A stretch of 64,000 nucleotides of DNA, from positions 60,098-124,097 of the forward strand of contig NZ_CAIWTY010000045.1 of assembly GCF_903915725.1 (NCBI RefSeq), read 5' to 3'. This DNA comes from an uncultured Rhodopila sp. (GTDB taxonomy: Bacteria; Pseudomonadota; Alphaproteobacteria; Acetobacterales; Acetobacteraceae). Shown piece after piece: positions 8,029 through 17,181 of this stretch. The position numbers and the translations under genes were made by a program. Positions within the stretch are counted from its first letter, which is position 1, and each line of letters begins with the position of its first letter. The notes under the pieces were generated by a model that was not told the origin of the DNA, did not search any database, and saw nothing but the letters and a program-made list of their open reading frames with translations.

Positions 8029-9362
8029 GCCACGGTCTCCCAATCCGCCTCGATCTGTTCGAGGGTCTTGCCCTTGGTTTCCGGCACCAGCCGGTAGGTG
8101 AAGATGAACGCCACGACCGACAGCGCGGCATACAGGAAGAACGTGCTCGGCGGCCCGATGCTGTCGATCAGCAGCAGGAAGGTCAGCGCGACGATCAGGT
8201 TGGACGCCCAGTTGGCGAAGGTCGCGGCCGACGTGCCCCGGCCGCGCGTCGCCAGCGGGAAAATCTCCGCGATCAGCAGCCAGAACACCGGCCCCAGCCC
8301 GATGGCGAAGAAGCCGACATAGGCCGCCAGGCTCAGCGCCGTGACCCAGCCGAGCGCGCCGCCGCCCTCCGCACCCAGCATGAAGCCGAGGCCGAGCACA
8401 ACCAGCGCCACCGTCATGCCGGCCAGCCCGGTCAGCAGCAGCGCCCGCCGCCCGGCGTTGTCGATCAGCCTGATCGCCACCAGCGTCATCAGCACGTTCA
8501 CCGCGCCGATGCCCGCGGTGGCCAGGATCGTGGCGGAGGTGCTGCCGAGACCGGCGGCCTTGAAGATTGTCGGCGCGAAGTAGATCACAGTATTGATTCC
8601 GGTAACCTGCTGGAAGATCGCCAGGCCGACGCCGATGATCATCGGACGATCGAGGCGGGACTCCTTCAGATGCGCCATGCGTTTTACACGCTCCTCGCGC
8701 TGCAGGTCGGAGCGGAGCTGGTGCAGTTCCTCATCCGCCGCCTGCTGGTTGCGGCGCAGCACCAGCAGCATGTCGCGGGCTTGCTCCGTGCGGCCCATGC
8801 CGGCCAGCCAGCGGGGGCTTTCCGGCAGCGGCAGCATGCCGACGAACAGAACCAGCCCGGGCAGCGCGCCGAGGCCCAGCATCCAGCGCCAGCCTTCGCC
8901 CTGCGCCAGCAGGTAGCCGACGAGGTAGGACACCAGGATGCCGACGGTGATCATCAACTGATTGAGCGACACCAGGGCGCCGCGCTGCGCCGGGGGCGCG
9001 GTCTCGGCCAGATAGAGCGGCGTGAGCATGGAAGCGACGCCGATGCCGATGCCGACGAGAATGCGGCCGATGACCAGCACCGACAGCACGGTGGCGATGG
9101 CGGAGATGATGGCGCCGGTGAAGAAGATCACGGCGACGATCAGGATGACGGGCTTGCGGCCGTATTTGTCGGCGAGGCCCCCGGCGACCGTAGCGCCGAT
9201 GGCCGCACCCGCCAGGGCGGAGCTGGTGAGCGAGCCCAGCAACAGCGGAGTGAGCTGGAACTCGTCCTTGAGGAACGGCAGGGCGCCGGAGATGACGCCG
9301 GTATCGTAGCCGAACAGCAGCCCGCCAAGCGCCGCGATGAACGCTATCATGGTGTAGGACAC
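8025..9362 (-). CDS. MFS sugar transporter (sugar porter family, GalP/XylE-like)
   Basis: A 445-residue, 12-helix protein. Sugar porter signatures are GYDTGVISGALPF in helix 1, GGLADKYGRKPV between helices 2 and 3, GRILVGIGIGVASM, PESPRWL before the central loop, QQVTGINTVIYF in helix 7 and PETKGKTLEQIE at the C terminus. The substrate is therefore a hexose or pentose taken up by proton symport (family knowledge). The GTG start at 9362 has AGGGAGA seven bases upstream; an ATG lies four codons in. The stop overlaps the porin start, so the two are translated together. Confidence 0.93.
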   Translation of the reverse strand: MSYTMIAFIAALGGLLFGYDTGVISGALPFLKDEFQLTPLLLGSLTSSALAGAAIGATVAGGLADKYGRKPVILIVAVIFFTGAIISAIATVLSVLVIGRILVGIGIGVASMLTPLYLAETAPPAQRGALVSLNQLMITVGILVSYLVGYLLAQGEGWRWMLGLGALPGLVLFVGMLPLPESPRWLAGMGRTEQARDMLLVLRRNQQAADEELHQLRSDLQREERVKRMAHLKESRLDRPMIIGVGLAIFQQVTGINTVIYFAPTIFKAAGLGSTSATILATAGIGAVNVLMTLVAIRLIDNAGRRALLLTGLAGMTVALVVLGLGFMLGAEGGGALGWVTALSLAAYVGFFAIGLGPVFWLLIAEIFPLATRGRGTSAATFANWASNLIVALTFLLLIDSIGPPSTFFLYAALSVVAFIFTYRLVPETKGKTLEQIEADWETVA

Positions 9363-9985
9363 GTCCGTTCTCCCTGCTTCGCCGAAACGTCCGGGTCGCC
9401 CCGGTGGGCGATCTTGTTGGATGACGCTGCGAACCTGATCCGGAGCGTTCCAACGCGCAGCGAAGCGGTTCGGTTGCAGCGGGCTGTTGGGGACCCACTC
9501 GGTGTTGATGCGGGGCGGTTCAGACCCGGTTCTTTTGGTTGATCCGAACGCTGTATTGCCCCTTCAGGTCGCCTTCCGGGGCTTCGAAGGAGTTTGACAG
9601 CGGCCTGCGCAGATCACTCACGACGACAGCCGCGGGCTGACTGGAGAGGTGCCGGGCCATTGACGACCAAGGTCGCTGCCACGATTCCAGTCAGGCTGAA
9701 AATGCTCAAAGGCGACGCCCAAGGATAAGCGAATCGGGCAGCTGACTTTAGTCCGTCACGGGCCGGACGAGCCAGGACGAGCCGGGCCATGACGGGGAGG
9801 GAAGGACGCCCAACTGAAGCGGCAATTCCTGGGCGTCGCCTAACCCCCGGGATTTGGTACTCGGCCTCGCCGCGAAACCAAATATTTCTTGCGCATTAAC
9901 ACACTGTATACCCATCCTTGCGAACCCCGCTAAGCGCGCGAACAAGACGGGATCATGCGGGCCGTGCATCCAGGAGGAAACCGAC
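9363..9985. other. 623-bp divergent intergenic region between two MFS transporter genes
   Basis: No gene with coding support is seen. The region must hold the promoters of both divergent transporters, although no operator was recognised. It includes the composite palindrome at 9711-9840 around a diverged family A hairpin. The bases at 9880-9960 before the plus-strand transporter are AT-richer than the surroundings. Confidence 0.6.
9711..9840. repeat. Composite palindromic element with outer arms GGCGACGCCCA and a family A core
   Basis: GGCGACGCCC at 9711 is mirrored by GGGCGTCGCC ending at 9840, and a further GACGCCCAA lies near 9806. The centre (9754-9795) is a diverged family A hairpin ending GCCGGGCCATGACGG. 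The nesting suggests one repeat inserted in another, or a longer member of the same family. Confidence 0.6.
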
Positions 9986-11320
9986 ATGACTGAAACTGCG
10001 CCGACACTGCGCGAAATCGAGCCGATTGAACGGGAAACCATCCGGCGCGTGACCTTCCGGTTGATGCCGCTGCTGATGCTCGGCTATTTCTGTGCCTATC
10101 TGGACCGGTCGAATGTCGGCATGGCCGCGACGACCATGGTCAAGTATCTCGGCTTCAGCAATACGGTATTCGGCTTCGGTGCCGGACTTTTCTTCCTGGG
10201 TTATTTTATAGGCGAGATACCGAGCAATCTGATCCTCAACAGGGTGGGCGCGCGGCGCTGGATCGCCCGCATCCTGATCACCTGGGGCATCATCGCCGCA
10301 TTGAGCGGCTTCGTCTGGAGCGAGTCGAGCTTCTACGTCAACCGCGTCCTGCTCGGGCTGGCCGAGGCCGGGTTCTACCCGGGCGTGCTGCTGTATATGA
10401 CCTGGTGGTTTCCGTCCTACTACCGCACCCGGATGATGGGCGTCTTCCAGTCGGCCAGCGTGATCTCGCTGTTCGTCGGCCCGCCCATCGGCGGCCTGCT
10501 GTTGCAATTGCAGGGCTGGGGCGGCCTGCAGGGCTGGCAGTGGCTGTTCATCGTTGAGGGGTTGCCGCCGATCATCATGGGCTTCGTGATTTGGGCGCTG
10601 CTGACCGATCGGCCGAAGGACGCGGCGTGGCTGCGGCCGCAACAGCGGACCTGGCTGCAGGAGCGGCTGGATTCCGAGCAAGCCCAGCGTGAGGCCGTCC
10701 GCAAGTATTCGCTCGGCGAGGCGTTCCGTAACCCGAAGCTATGGCTGCTGACCTTGGCCTATGTCGGCCAGAACGGTTCGGCTTACGGGCTGGTGTTCTT
10801 CCTGCCGCTGATCGTCAAGGGCCTCGGGGTATCGACTGACTGGATCGGGCTGGTGAGCGCGCTGCCCTATTTGTGCGCATTCGTGGCGATGATCTACTGG
10901 GGCTACCATTCCGACCTTCACGGTGAGCGGACCTGGCATGTCGCTGGCGCCGCGCTGGTGGCCGCGGCAGGGCTGGCGGTGTGCGTGCTTGTGGGCGCGG
11001 GCCACCCGGTCGTGACGATGATCGCGCTGTGCGTCGCGATGATGGGCCAGCAATCGCTGATACCGACGTTCTGGTCGCTGCCGAGCGCGATGCTGACCGG
11101 CGTTGCGGCGGCGGGTGGCCTGGCGATGATCAACGCCGTCGGCAATCTGGGCGGGTGGCTCGGGCCGTCCGTCTACGGGTTGGTGAAGGATGCCACCGGC
11201 AGTGCCGATATCGGGCTGCTGTGCCTGGCGGTGGGACCATTGGTGACCGCCATCGCGGTGGTGGTGGCTGGCCACGATCCCCGGCTGGAACGCATGATGG
11301 CGCGGACGCAAAGGACGTGA
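9986..11320 (+). CDS. MFS transporter, anion:cation symporter (ACS) family
   Basis: The ATG at 9986 follows a strong AGGAGG; the longer frame from 9854 has no such signal. The 444-residue, 12-helix protein has the ACS marks DRSNVGMAATTM in helix 1-2, EIPSNLILNRVGARRWIAR and GLAEAGFYPGVLLY. The family moves organic anions such as phthalate, tartrate, glucarate or hydroxyphenylacetate with protons; the substrate cannot be set from sequence. No catabolic genes adjoin it. A small gene of the toxin-antitoxin islet begins 31 bp downstream on the same strand and may be co-transcribed. Confidence 0.9.
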   Translation: MTETAPTLREIEPIERETIRRVTFRLMPLLMLGYFCAYLDRSNVGMAATTMVKYLGFSNTVFGFGAGLFFLGYFIGEIPSNLILNRVGARRWIARILITWGIIAALSGFVWSESSFYVNRVLLGLAEAGFYPGVLLYMTWWFPSYYRTRMMGVFQSASVISLFVGPPIGGLLLQLQGWGGLQGWQWLFIVEGLPPIIMGFVIWALLTDRPKDAAWLRPQQRTWLQERLDSEQAQREAVRKYSLGEAFRNPKLWLLTLAYVGQNGSAYGLVFFLPLIVKGLGVSTDWIGLVSALPYLCAFVAMIYWGYHSDLHGERTWHVAGAALVAAAGLAVCVLVGAGHPVVTMIALCVAMMGQQSLIPTFWSLPSAMLTGVAAAGGLAMINAVGNLGGWLGPSVYGLVKDATGSADIGLLCLAVGPLVTAIAVVVAGHDPRLERMMARTQRT

Positions 11321-11351
11321 TCTTGCCTTCATCCAAGGAGGCGACCCAAGC

Positions 11352-11603
11352 ATGACGGACAGACGCAACCTGGACGAACTGAAGGAGGCCGGAGCCGGGC
11401 GGCCAGCCCCGGACCCGGTCGCCGCGCTCTATCGCGAAGCTTTCAGCAAGTTCGGCGCCGCCGCACTTTGGAACCGCCGGCCGAGCGATCACCCGACCAT
11501 CGCCCAGGCGCTTGCCGTCGCCGAAAGCCTGCGGCGGGAAGGCAACATGCAGTCACGCCCGCTCGCGGTGGGGATCGAACAGGCGTGCCGTACCGCTCTC
11601 TAA
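11352..11603 (+). CDS. Small conserved-type protein, probable partner of the AbiEii-like gene
   Basis: An 83-residue protein with a very good Shine-Dalgarno (AAGGAGG, nine bases before the ATG). It contains AALYREAFSKFGAAALWNRRP and ends in an Arg/Ala-rich helix. No enzymatic motif is seen. Its end overlaps the frame of the nucleotidyltransferase-like gene downstream, the arrangement expected of an antitoxin-toxin pair, so an antitoxin role is inferred only from position and size. Confidence 0.7.
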   Translation: MTDRRNLDELKEAGAGRPAPDPVAALYREAFSKFGAAALWNRRPSDHPTIAQALAVAESLRREGNMQSRPLAVGIEQACRTAL

Positions 11604-12407
11604 ACTGCAAACCGAGATACTGCGGCTGCTGGCGGCGCACCGGAACCCGGAAAGCGACGTAGCCGGCGCCGCTGCGCTGAACCAGGACGGCCCGCGCTTC
11701 TCCGCCGACATCGACATCTTCCACGACCGCGAGGCAGCCGTCGCGCAGGCGGCCGAGCGGATACCGCGCTCCTGGCCGGGAACGGCTTCGGCGTTCAATG
11801 GTTGCGGCGGGAACCGGGCATTCACGCCGCGGTCGTGCCGCGGCAGGGCGAGAGCACGAGACTCGAATGGGAGCGGGACAGCGACTACCGGTTCTTCCCC
11901 ACGCTGGAAGACCCGTTATTCGGCTACCGCCTGCATGTGGCCGACATCGCCACGAACAAGGCGCTGGCGGCGGCGGGGCGGCGGGAGCCGCGCGACGTGC
12001 TCGATCTGCTCTACATCCACGACCGCCACTTGCCGCTTGGCGCGGTGATCTGGGCCGCCGTCGCCAAAGACCCGGGCTATTCGCCCGAAAGCCTGATCAC
12101 GGAATTCCGCCGCAACGCGCGTTACCGGGCGGATGACTACGCCGACTTGGATTTGACCGAGCCGGTTGATGCCGGTTCGGTGTCGAAGCGGCTGCGGGAG
12201 GTGCTGGAGGAAGCCGACAGCTTCGTCCGCGCCATGCCCGCCGGAATGGAAGGGATGTTGTTCCTGAAGGACGGCGCGCCGGTGCAGCCGGACCCTGACG
12301 ATCTGGCCGCCTACACCGGCCGGGGCGGCTCTCGCCGAGGCCATTGGCCGTCCTCCCCCGAGATCGGCAGCGTAATGATTCGCGACGATACGCCGAAGCC
12401 GGGCTGA
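11512..12407 (+). pseudogene. Frameshifted AbiEii/AbiGii-type nucleotidyltransferase toxin gene
   Basis: The N-terminal part (LSKLQTEILRLLAAHRNPES, then RFSADIDIFHD) and the C-terminal part (GFGVQWLRREPGIHAAVVP to the end) lie in different frames. They join near 11758-11760: one extra G in GAGCGGAT would restore AAERDTALLAGNGFG. The DID metal-binding motif remains, but the usual GGTALN reads GAAALN, so a catalytic glycine-rich turn is also altered. The family transfers nucleotides to target RNA or protein in type IV toxin-antitoxin systems. No good start codon lies near the expected N terminus; the TTG at 11512 is the only in-frame option. A sequencing error is possible, but the altered GGT motif favours real decay. 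Confidence 0.75.
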
Positions 12408-12550
12408 TCGTTCGCCGGTTCAGGCAAACCGGCTGATGGCGCGCAAGGCCATTGCCGCTGTCGACGCTGGATGCATGAGACGAAACACGGCGGCCAAAGA
12501 CGTGGTTGGCGGGCCTTCGTCCGTCGCGGCGGAATAATGACCGGTTCCGT

Positions 12551-12853
12551 TCAGGCCGCCGCGTAGGGTGTGATCTGAAGCGCTTCGGCTGGCATTTCGG
12601 CCCGCGCCCGCTTCAGGTCATAGATCGTCTGAAGGTTCAGCCAATATTGCGGCGTAGTGCCGAATGCCTGGCCGAGCCGGATCGCCATTTGCGCGCTGAC
12701 CGACCGATCGCCGTTCATGATCCCGGTAACGGCGTTGTGCGGCACATGGATATGCTCAGCGAACTTCCGCGCGCTCAGGTCCAGCGCCTCCAGTTCATCG
12801 CGCAGGAAGATGCCGGGGTGAATGGGGGGGAGATTGTCAACCGGATAGGCCAT
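12551..12853 (-). CDS. higA: HigA-family addiction module antitoxin (HTH), without adjacent HigB
   Basis: The ATG at 12853 gives 100 residues starting MAYPVDNLPPIHPGIFLRDE, a classic HigA opening, followed by an Xre-type helix-turn-helix (SARKFAEHIHVPHNAVTGIM, NGDRSVSAQMAIRLGQAFG) and TPQYWLNLQ. HigA normally lies just after a small RelE-like HigB toxin, but upstream here (12854-12906) there is only a short gap and then an unrelated HTH gene. The toxin is therefore lost, distant or replaced. A longer frame to 12910 overlaps the neighbour and was not used. Confidence 0.9.
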   Translation of the reverse strand: MAYPVDNLPPIHPGIFLRDELEALDLSARKFAEHIHVPHNAVTGIMNGDRSVSAQMAIRLGQAFGTTPQYWLNLQTIYDLKRARAEMPAEALQITPYAAA

Positions 12854-12906
12854 AGTGCGGATCCTCCGATGCCCCAGACTCAACGGGAAGAGTTCGCCGC
12901 CAAGTC

Positions 12907-13320
12907 TCAACAGCCAAGTTCTATCTCGATATGCACCTTGCGGGCGATGAGAGTCGGGCGAACCGCGCGCCCCTCGCCGCGGCTAAGGCGCACGATCCCG
13001 GCCTTGTTCAACCGATGCAATGTCCGTTGCACATTCTGCGGCGCGCGGTTCGCCATACCGGCAAGTTCGGTCACGGATTGCGGCTCGCGCGTGGCGATAA
13101 GTCGCAAGAGATCCCGATTCTTGGCCGACAACAGCTTGGCCCCGGCTTCAAGCGAGGTAAATCGCACGACTGTCTTCGAGTCGGTGTCGCCGGGCCGCCT
13201 CTCGATCCAGATTTTCGGCTCGTTGGGATCGACCTGACGCTCACCACGTGCAACCGCCAGCGTGAAGTCCTTGAACTCCCTGAATGTCCCGGTCTTGAAC
13301 CTCTCCGGCGTGACGCTCAT
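12907..13320 (-). CDS. HTH transcriptional regulator, probable antitoxin of the TumE-like toxin
   Basis: A 137-residue protein whose C-terminal half is a winged helix: LRLIATREPQSVTELAGMAN, then a recognition helix APQNVQRTLHRLNKAGIVRL and a basic wing. It resembles the HVO_A0114-type putative DNA-binding proteins found beside TumE/DUF6516 toxins (family knowledge). Its ATG overlaps the stop of the upstream toxin by four bases (ATGA), strongly suggesting a two-gene unit in which this is antitoxin and autorepressor. Confidence 0.8.
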   Translation of the reverse strand: MSVTPERFKTGTFREFKDFTLAVARGERQVDPNEPKIWIERRPGDTDSKTVVRFTSLEAGAKLLSAKNRDLLRLIATREPQSVTELAGMANRAPQNVQRTLHRLNKAGIVRLSRGEGRAVRPTLIARKVHIEIELGC

Positions 13321-13658
13321 TGCAACCCTCTTTCAATCAGGATTCGATCCACTTCGCGATAAAAATCTTCCAGCAATTCAGCCGGGCCGCGGTACTGGTA
13401 GGGGACCAGCTTCCGGCGGCCATAGACGTGCCGGTGATCGTATTCCGGCGCCCGGCGGACACCGTGAGCGTTATCCATCCCGTAAATACTCTGCCCGGCA
13501 AGATCGTGCAGGGTCAGGCTGTATTTCAACCCCTGCGGCCGGTGCCGCGTGGCGGCGACTATGCGGGCTTCGATCTTGACCACATAGCCGCTTTCCAGCC
13601 GGAACTCGGAACCGTTCAGGCTGAGCAAAAAATCTAGTGCGTGGTCCGCCTCGACCAT
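13317..13658 (-). CDS. TumE/DUF6516-type toxin
   Basis: A 113-residue protein matching the DUF6516 (TumE) layout: a strand-rich core with GYVVKIEARIVAAT, LKYSLTLHD, IYGMDNAHG and YDHRHVYGR, ending in a helix with EDFYREVDRIL. The histidines and aspartates in YDHRH are suggestive of a nuclease-like active site, but none has been proven from this sequence. It is first in an operon with the HTH partner. The toxin role rests on family membership and gene pairing. Confidence 0.78.
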   Translation of the reverse strand: MVEADHALDFLLSLNGSEFRLESGYVVKIEARIVAATRHRPQGLKYSLTLHDLAGQSIYGMDNAHGVRRAPEYDHRHVYGRRKLVPYQYRGPAELLEDFYREVDRILIERGLQ

Positions 13659-13828
13659 GCCGCATGGTATGAGGATTGGATGTTATATGCAAGTTCGGAA
13701 CGTGGGCGGCGGGCATCCGCGTCCGCTCCACGCTGGCATAAAGGCAACGCCTGCGAGGCCAGCGAGAGGCGTGGATGGCGGGCCTTCGCCCGCCATGACG
13801 GTGGAGCGTCACCGCCAGTGAAGACCCC

Positions 13829-15955
13829 CTACGCCGGAACCCCCACCTTCTCCAACTCCGCCCGTGCCACCGCCGCCCCCTGCGTCTGCGTCGCCTGAAT
13901 AGCCGTCAACGCAATCGTATACACAATATCATCCACCAGCGCCCCCCGCGACAAATCGTTCACCGGCTTGCGCAACCCCTGCAGCAACGGCCCCACGCTC
14001 ACCACATGGGCAGACCGCTGCACCGCCTTATACGTCGTATTCCCCGTATTCAAATCCGGGAACACAAACACCGTCGCCCGCCCCGCCACCAAACTATCCG
14101 GCGCCTTCTGCTTGCCCACACTCGCCACGCTCGCCGCATCATACTGCAACGGCCCATCAATCAGCAGATCCGGCCGCTTCGCCTTCGCCAGAGCCAACGC
14201 CCGCACCACCTTGTCCACATCCGCACCCTTCCCGGACGTCCCGGTGGAATACGAAATCATCGCCACCCGAGGCTCCACCCCGAACGCCTTCGCCGAATCC
14301 GCCGACTGCACCGCAATGTCCGCCAATTCCTCCGCCGTCGGGTCCGGGTTCACAGCGCAATCGCCATACACCAGCACCTCGTTCGGCATCAGCATGAAGA
14401 ACACGCTCGACACCGTCGTCACCCCCGGCGGAGTCCGGATCAACTGGAACGCCGGCCGGATCGTATTGGCCGTCGTATGCACCGCCCCCGACACCAGCCC
14501 ATCCACCTCGTCCAGCGCCAGCATCATGGTGCCGAGTACGACGTTGTCCTCAAGCTGCCGTTCCGCCTCCATCTCCGACATGCCCTTGGAGCGCCGCATC
14601 TCGTACATCGGCGCCACATAGCGCCCGCGGATCGTCGCCGGGTCGATGATCTCCAGGTCATCCGGCAGCACCAGGCCCTGCGCCTCCACAAGGTGCCGGA
14701 CCACCGCCGGATCGCCCAGCAGGACGCAGCGGGCAATCCCCTTCTGGTGGCAGATAACCGCCGCCTGCACCGTCCGCGGTTCGTCGCCCTCGGGCAGCAC
14801 GATGCGTTTGTTCGCCGCGCGTGCCGCCTGCACCAGGCGGTGGCGGAACGCCGGGGGAGGCATACGCAGCCGTCCTTCCCGCCCGATCAACGCCAGCAGC
14901 GCGGTCGTGTCGATATGCTCGGCCGCATGCGACAGCACCTGGTCCATGCGCTCGGTATCGTCCGCCCGCACATCGTGCGACAGCTCGCCCAGATGCGCGC
15001 CGGTCGTGAAGGTGTCCTCGTCCGTGGTCAGAATCGGCAAATCGGCCATGCCGGGACCATTCAGCAGCTCCGCGACATGGTGCGTCAGCTTGCTGCCGCA
15101 GGTCAGCAGCAGGCCGGCCAAAGGCATGCCCTGCAGATAGACCAGCCCGCTGGCCAGCACGATGTCGCTGCGCTCGCCCGCCGTCACCACCAGCGCCCCG
15201 GGACGCAACCGATCGATAACGCCCTCGACACCGCTGCCGGCGACGAGCACGTGGTGCACGCGGGTATGCGACAATGCCCCTTCGCGCACGATGCCAAGTC
15301 CCAGGGTCTCCTGCACGTCGCGCAGCCGCAGCGAACCCAGGCGCGGCTCGAACGGCACATCGCCCAGCACCGGAATGGCGCCGCTCGCCACCGGCAGCAT
15401 GTTCGGCAATACCGGGTGATCGCCGGCATTCAGCCGGTTGATCAGCACCCCGCCCAGCGGTGGCGCCTCCTCGCTTTCGGCATACTGGTGCATGGCGAGG
15501 TCCACGATCGCCGCCAGCGCCGCCGGATCGTGACGTTTGCCGCACAGCACCGGAATCAGCGTCGCCGAGAACGCCCGCGCCATGGCCGCATTCAGCCGCG
15601 TGGCGATCTGCAACCCGGGGTCCGGGATCAGCCCCTCAACCACCACCGCATCGCAGCCCAGCCCGGCGGTCTCCACCACCGCGACGAGGTCCTGCAGCAA
15701 GCCGTCGAGGTCGCCGGCCCGCACGCGCGCCTCGGCCTCCGCGAAGGACATCGGCACCGGCACCTTGATGTCCAGCAGGGCCCGGGCAAAATCCGCATCC
15801 AGATCCGCACTCCCCCGGTCATCCGGCTGCATGATCGGCTTGACGAAGCCAACGGCGACGCGGTCCCGGCGCAACGCCTGCACCAGCCCGAGCGCCATCG
15901 AGGTCAGCCCGGAACTCGGGGTGAACGCTGCGAGAAAGAAGCGATGACCGGCCAT
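13829..15955 (-). CDS. pta: Phosphate acetyltransferase, long form
   Basis: The ATG at 15955 shares one base with the ackA stop (TAATG), giving 708 residues, the size of the long Pta form. The N-terminal ~350 residues are a BioD/DRTGG-type regulatory region (FLAAFTPSSGLTSMALGLVQ). The C-terminal ~330 residues are the catalytic domain, with IVLPEGDEPRTVQAA, SGAVHTTANTIRPAFQLI, SYSTGTSGKG and VFPDLNTGNTTYKAVQR. Pta converts acetyl-CoA and phosphate to acetyl phosphate. With ackA it forms the reversible acetate pathway, placed here behind an FNR-type box. Confidence 0.97.
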   Translation of the reverse strand: MAGHRFFLAAFTPSSGLTSMALGLVQALRRDRVAVGFVKPIMQPDDRGSADLDADFARALLDIKVPVPMSFAEAEARVRAGDLDGLLQDLVAVVETAGLGCDAVVVEGLIPDPGLQIATRLNAAMARAFSATLIPVLCGKRHDPAALAAIVDLAMHQYAESEEAPPLGGVLINRLNAGDHPVLPNMLPVASGAIPVLGDVPFEPRLGSLRLRDVQETLGLGIVREGALSHTRVHHVLVAGSGVEGVIDRLRPGALVVTAGERSDIVLASGLVYLQGMPLAGLLLTCGSKLTHHVAELLNGPGMADLPILTTDEDTFTTGAHLGELSHDVRADDTERMDQVLSHAAEHIDTTALLALIGREGRLRMPPPAFRHRLVQAARAANKRIVLPEGDEPRTVQAAVICHQKGIARCVLLGDPAVVRHLVEAQGLVLPDDLEIIDPATIRGRYVAPMYEMRRSKGMSEMEAERQLEDNVVLGTMMLALDEVDGLVSGAVHTTANTIRPAFQLIRTPPGVTTVSSVFFMLMPNEVLVYGDCAVNPDPTAEELADIAVQSADSAKAFGVEPRVAMISYSTGTSGKGADVDKVVRALALAKAKRPDLLIDGPLQYDAASVASVGKQKAPDSLVAGRATVFVFPDLNTGNTTYKAVQRSAHVVSVGPLLQGLRKPVNDLSRGALVDDIVYTIALTAIQATQTQGAAVARAELEKVGVPA

Positions 15956-17181
15956 TACGCCGACTCCAACGCGGTGGCTTGCGCCGCCAGCGCGGCGGTG
16001 TCGCAGACTATCATCCACTCCTCGTTGGTCGGCACCACGGCGATCTGCGCGGAGGAGCCGGCGGCGTTGATCAGCCCCGATGTCCCGCCGGTGGTCACGG
16101 CGTTCGAAGCCTCGTCCAGCACCAGGCCCAGCGCCCGCAGCCGCGTCACCGTCATCGCCCGCATCCGCACCGAGTTCTCGCCGATACCGCCGGTGAACAC
16201 CACTGCGTCGAGCCGCCGCAACGACATCGCCAGGCCGCCGATATAGCGGGCCAACCGGTGCACGAACACCTGCAACGCAAGCTGCGCGCCCGCATGTCCG
16301 CGTTCCGCCGCGGCTTCCAGTTCGCGCACGTCGTTGGACAGGTCGGACAGTCCCAGCAGCCCGCTGCGCTTGTTCAGCAGCGTGTCCATCTGGTTCACAT
16401 CGTAGTCGCAGATGCGCATGATGTGCAGCAGCGCCCCGGGATCGACGTCGCCGGAGCGTGTCCCCATCACCAGGCCCTCCAGCGGGGTCATGCCCATACT
16501 GGTGTCTACACTGACGCCATCCTGCACCGCCGTCGCCGAGGCGCCGTTGCCCAGATGCGCGATCACCAGCCCATGATCCGCCGGATCGAGACCGAGCAAC
16601 CTCACGGCCTCGCGGCACACATAGCGATAGCTGGTGCCATGGAAGCCGTACCGCCGCACGCGCTGCTCGCGATACAGCGCTATAGGCAGCGCGTATAGAT
16701 ACGCCTCGGGCTTGATGGTCTGGTGGAACGCGGTGTCGAACACCGCGGCGTGCGGGATATTCGGCAGCCGCGTCAGCGCCATGCGAATGCCCAGCACCGC
16801 CGCCGGATTGTGCAGCGGCGCGAGTGCGCTGCAGGCGTCGATATCGTTGACGATCTCAGGCGTAATCAGGGTCGAGTGGGTGAAATATTCACCCCCGTGC
16901 GCCACCCGGTGACCGACGGCGGCGAGCCGATCGAGCCAGCCGTGATGCGACAGGGCGGCCAGCAGGGCATCGAGCGCGGCCGTGTGGGTGGCGGTTTCCA
17001 GCGGCAGCACCAGCTTGCCCTCAGCCTCCTTGAAGGTGATCGCGGCATTCTCCCCGCCCAGCCGCTCGGCCAGGCCGGACAGCAGCGGAACGGGATGCTC
17101 GGTGTCGTGGACTGCGAATTTCAGCGATGACGAGCCGCTGTTGAGCACGAGCACGAGGCGGGGATCGGTGGACACTGGCAT
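15955..17181 (-). CDS. ackA: Acetate kinase
   Basis: A 408-residue acetate kinase with the N-terminal signature LVLVLNSGSSSLKF, the substrate motif VFDTAFHQTI, YGFHGTSYRY, the nucleotide loop LGNGASATAV and FTGGIGENSVRMR. It interconverts acetyl phosphate and acetate with ATP. The stop overlaps the pta start by one base, so the two are coupled. A palindrome TTGAC-N4-ATCAA lies 82 bases before the start codon, suggesting induction under oxygen limitation. No phosphoketolase gene is visible next to it. Confidence 0.97.
   Translation of the reverse strand: MPVSTDPRLVLVLNSGSSSLKFAVHDTEHPVPLLSGLAERLGGENAAITFKEAEGKLVLPLETATHTAALDALLAALSHHGWLDRLAAVGHRVAHGGEYFTHSTLITPEIVNDIDACSALAPLHNPAAVLGIRMALTRLPNIPHAAVFDTAFHQTIKPEAYLYALPIALYREQRVRRYGFHGTSYRYVCREAVRLLGLDPADHGLVIAHLGNGASATAVQDGVSVDTSMGMTPLEGLVMGTRSGDVDPGALLHIMRICDYDVNQMDTLLNKRSGLLGLSDLSNDVRELEAAAERGHAGAQLALQVFVHRLARYIGGLAMSLRRLDAVVFTGGIGENSVRMRAMTVTRLRALGLVLDEASNAVTTGGTSGLINAAGSSAQIAVVPTNEEWMIVCDTAALAAQATALESA

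Noticed and set aside
6544..8097. 517-codon plus-strand frame opposite the porin gene
   Set aside because: Runs through a repeat and is antisense to a protein with signal peptide and beta-barrel features.
14006..16246. 746-codon plus-strand frame opposite pta
   Set aside because: His/Arg/Gln-rich shadow; pta is certain on the other strand.
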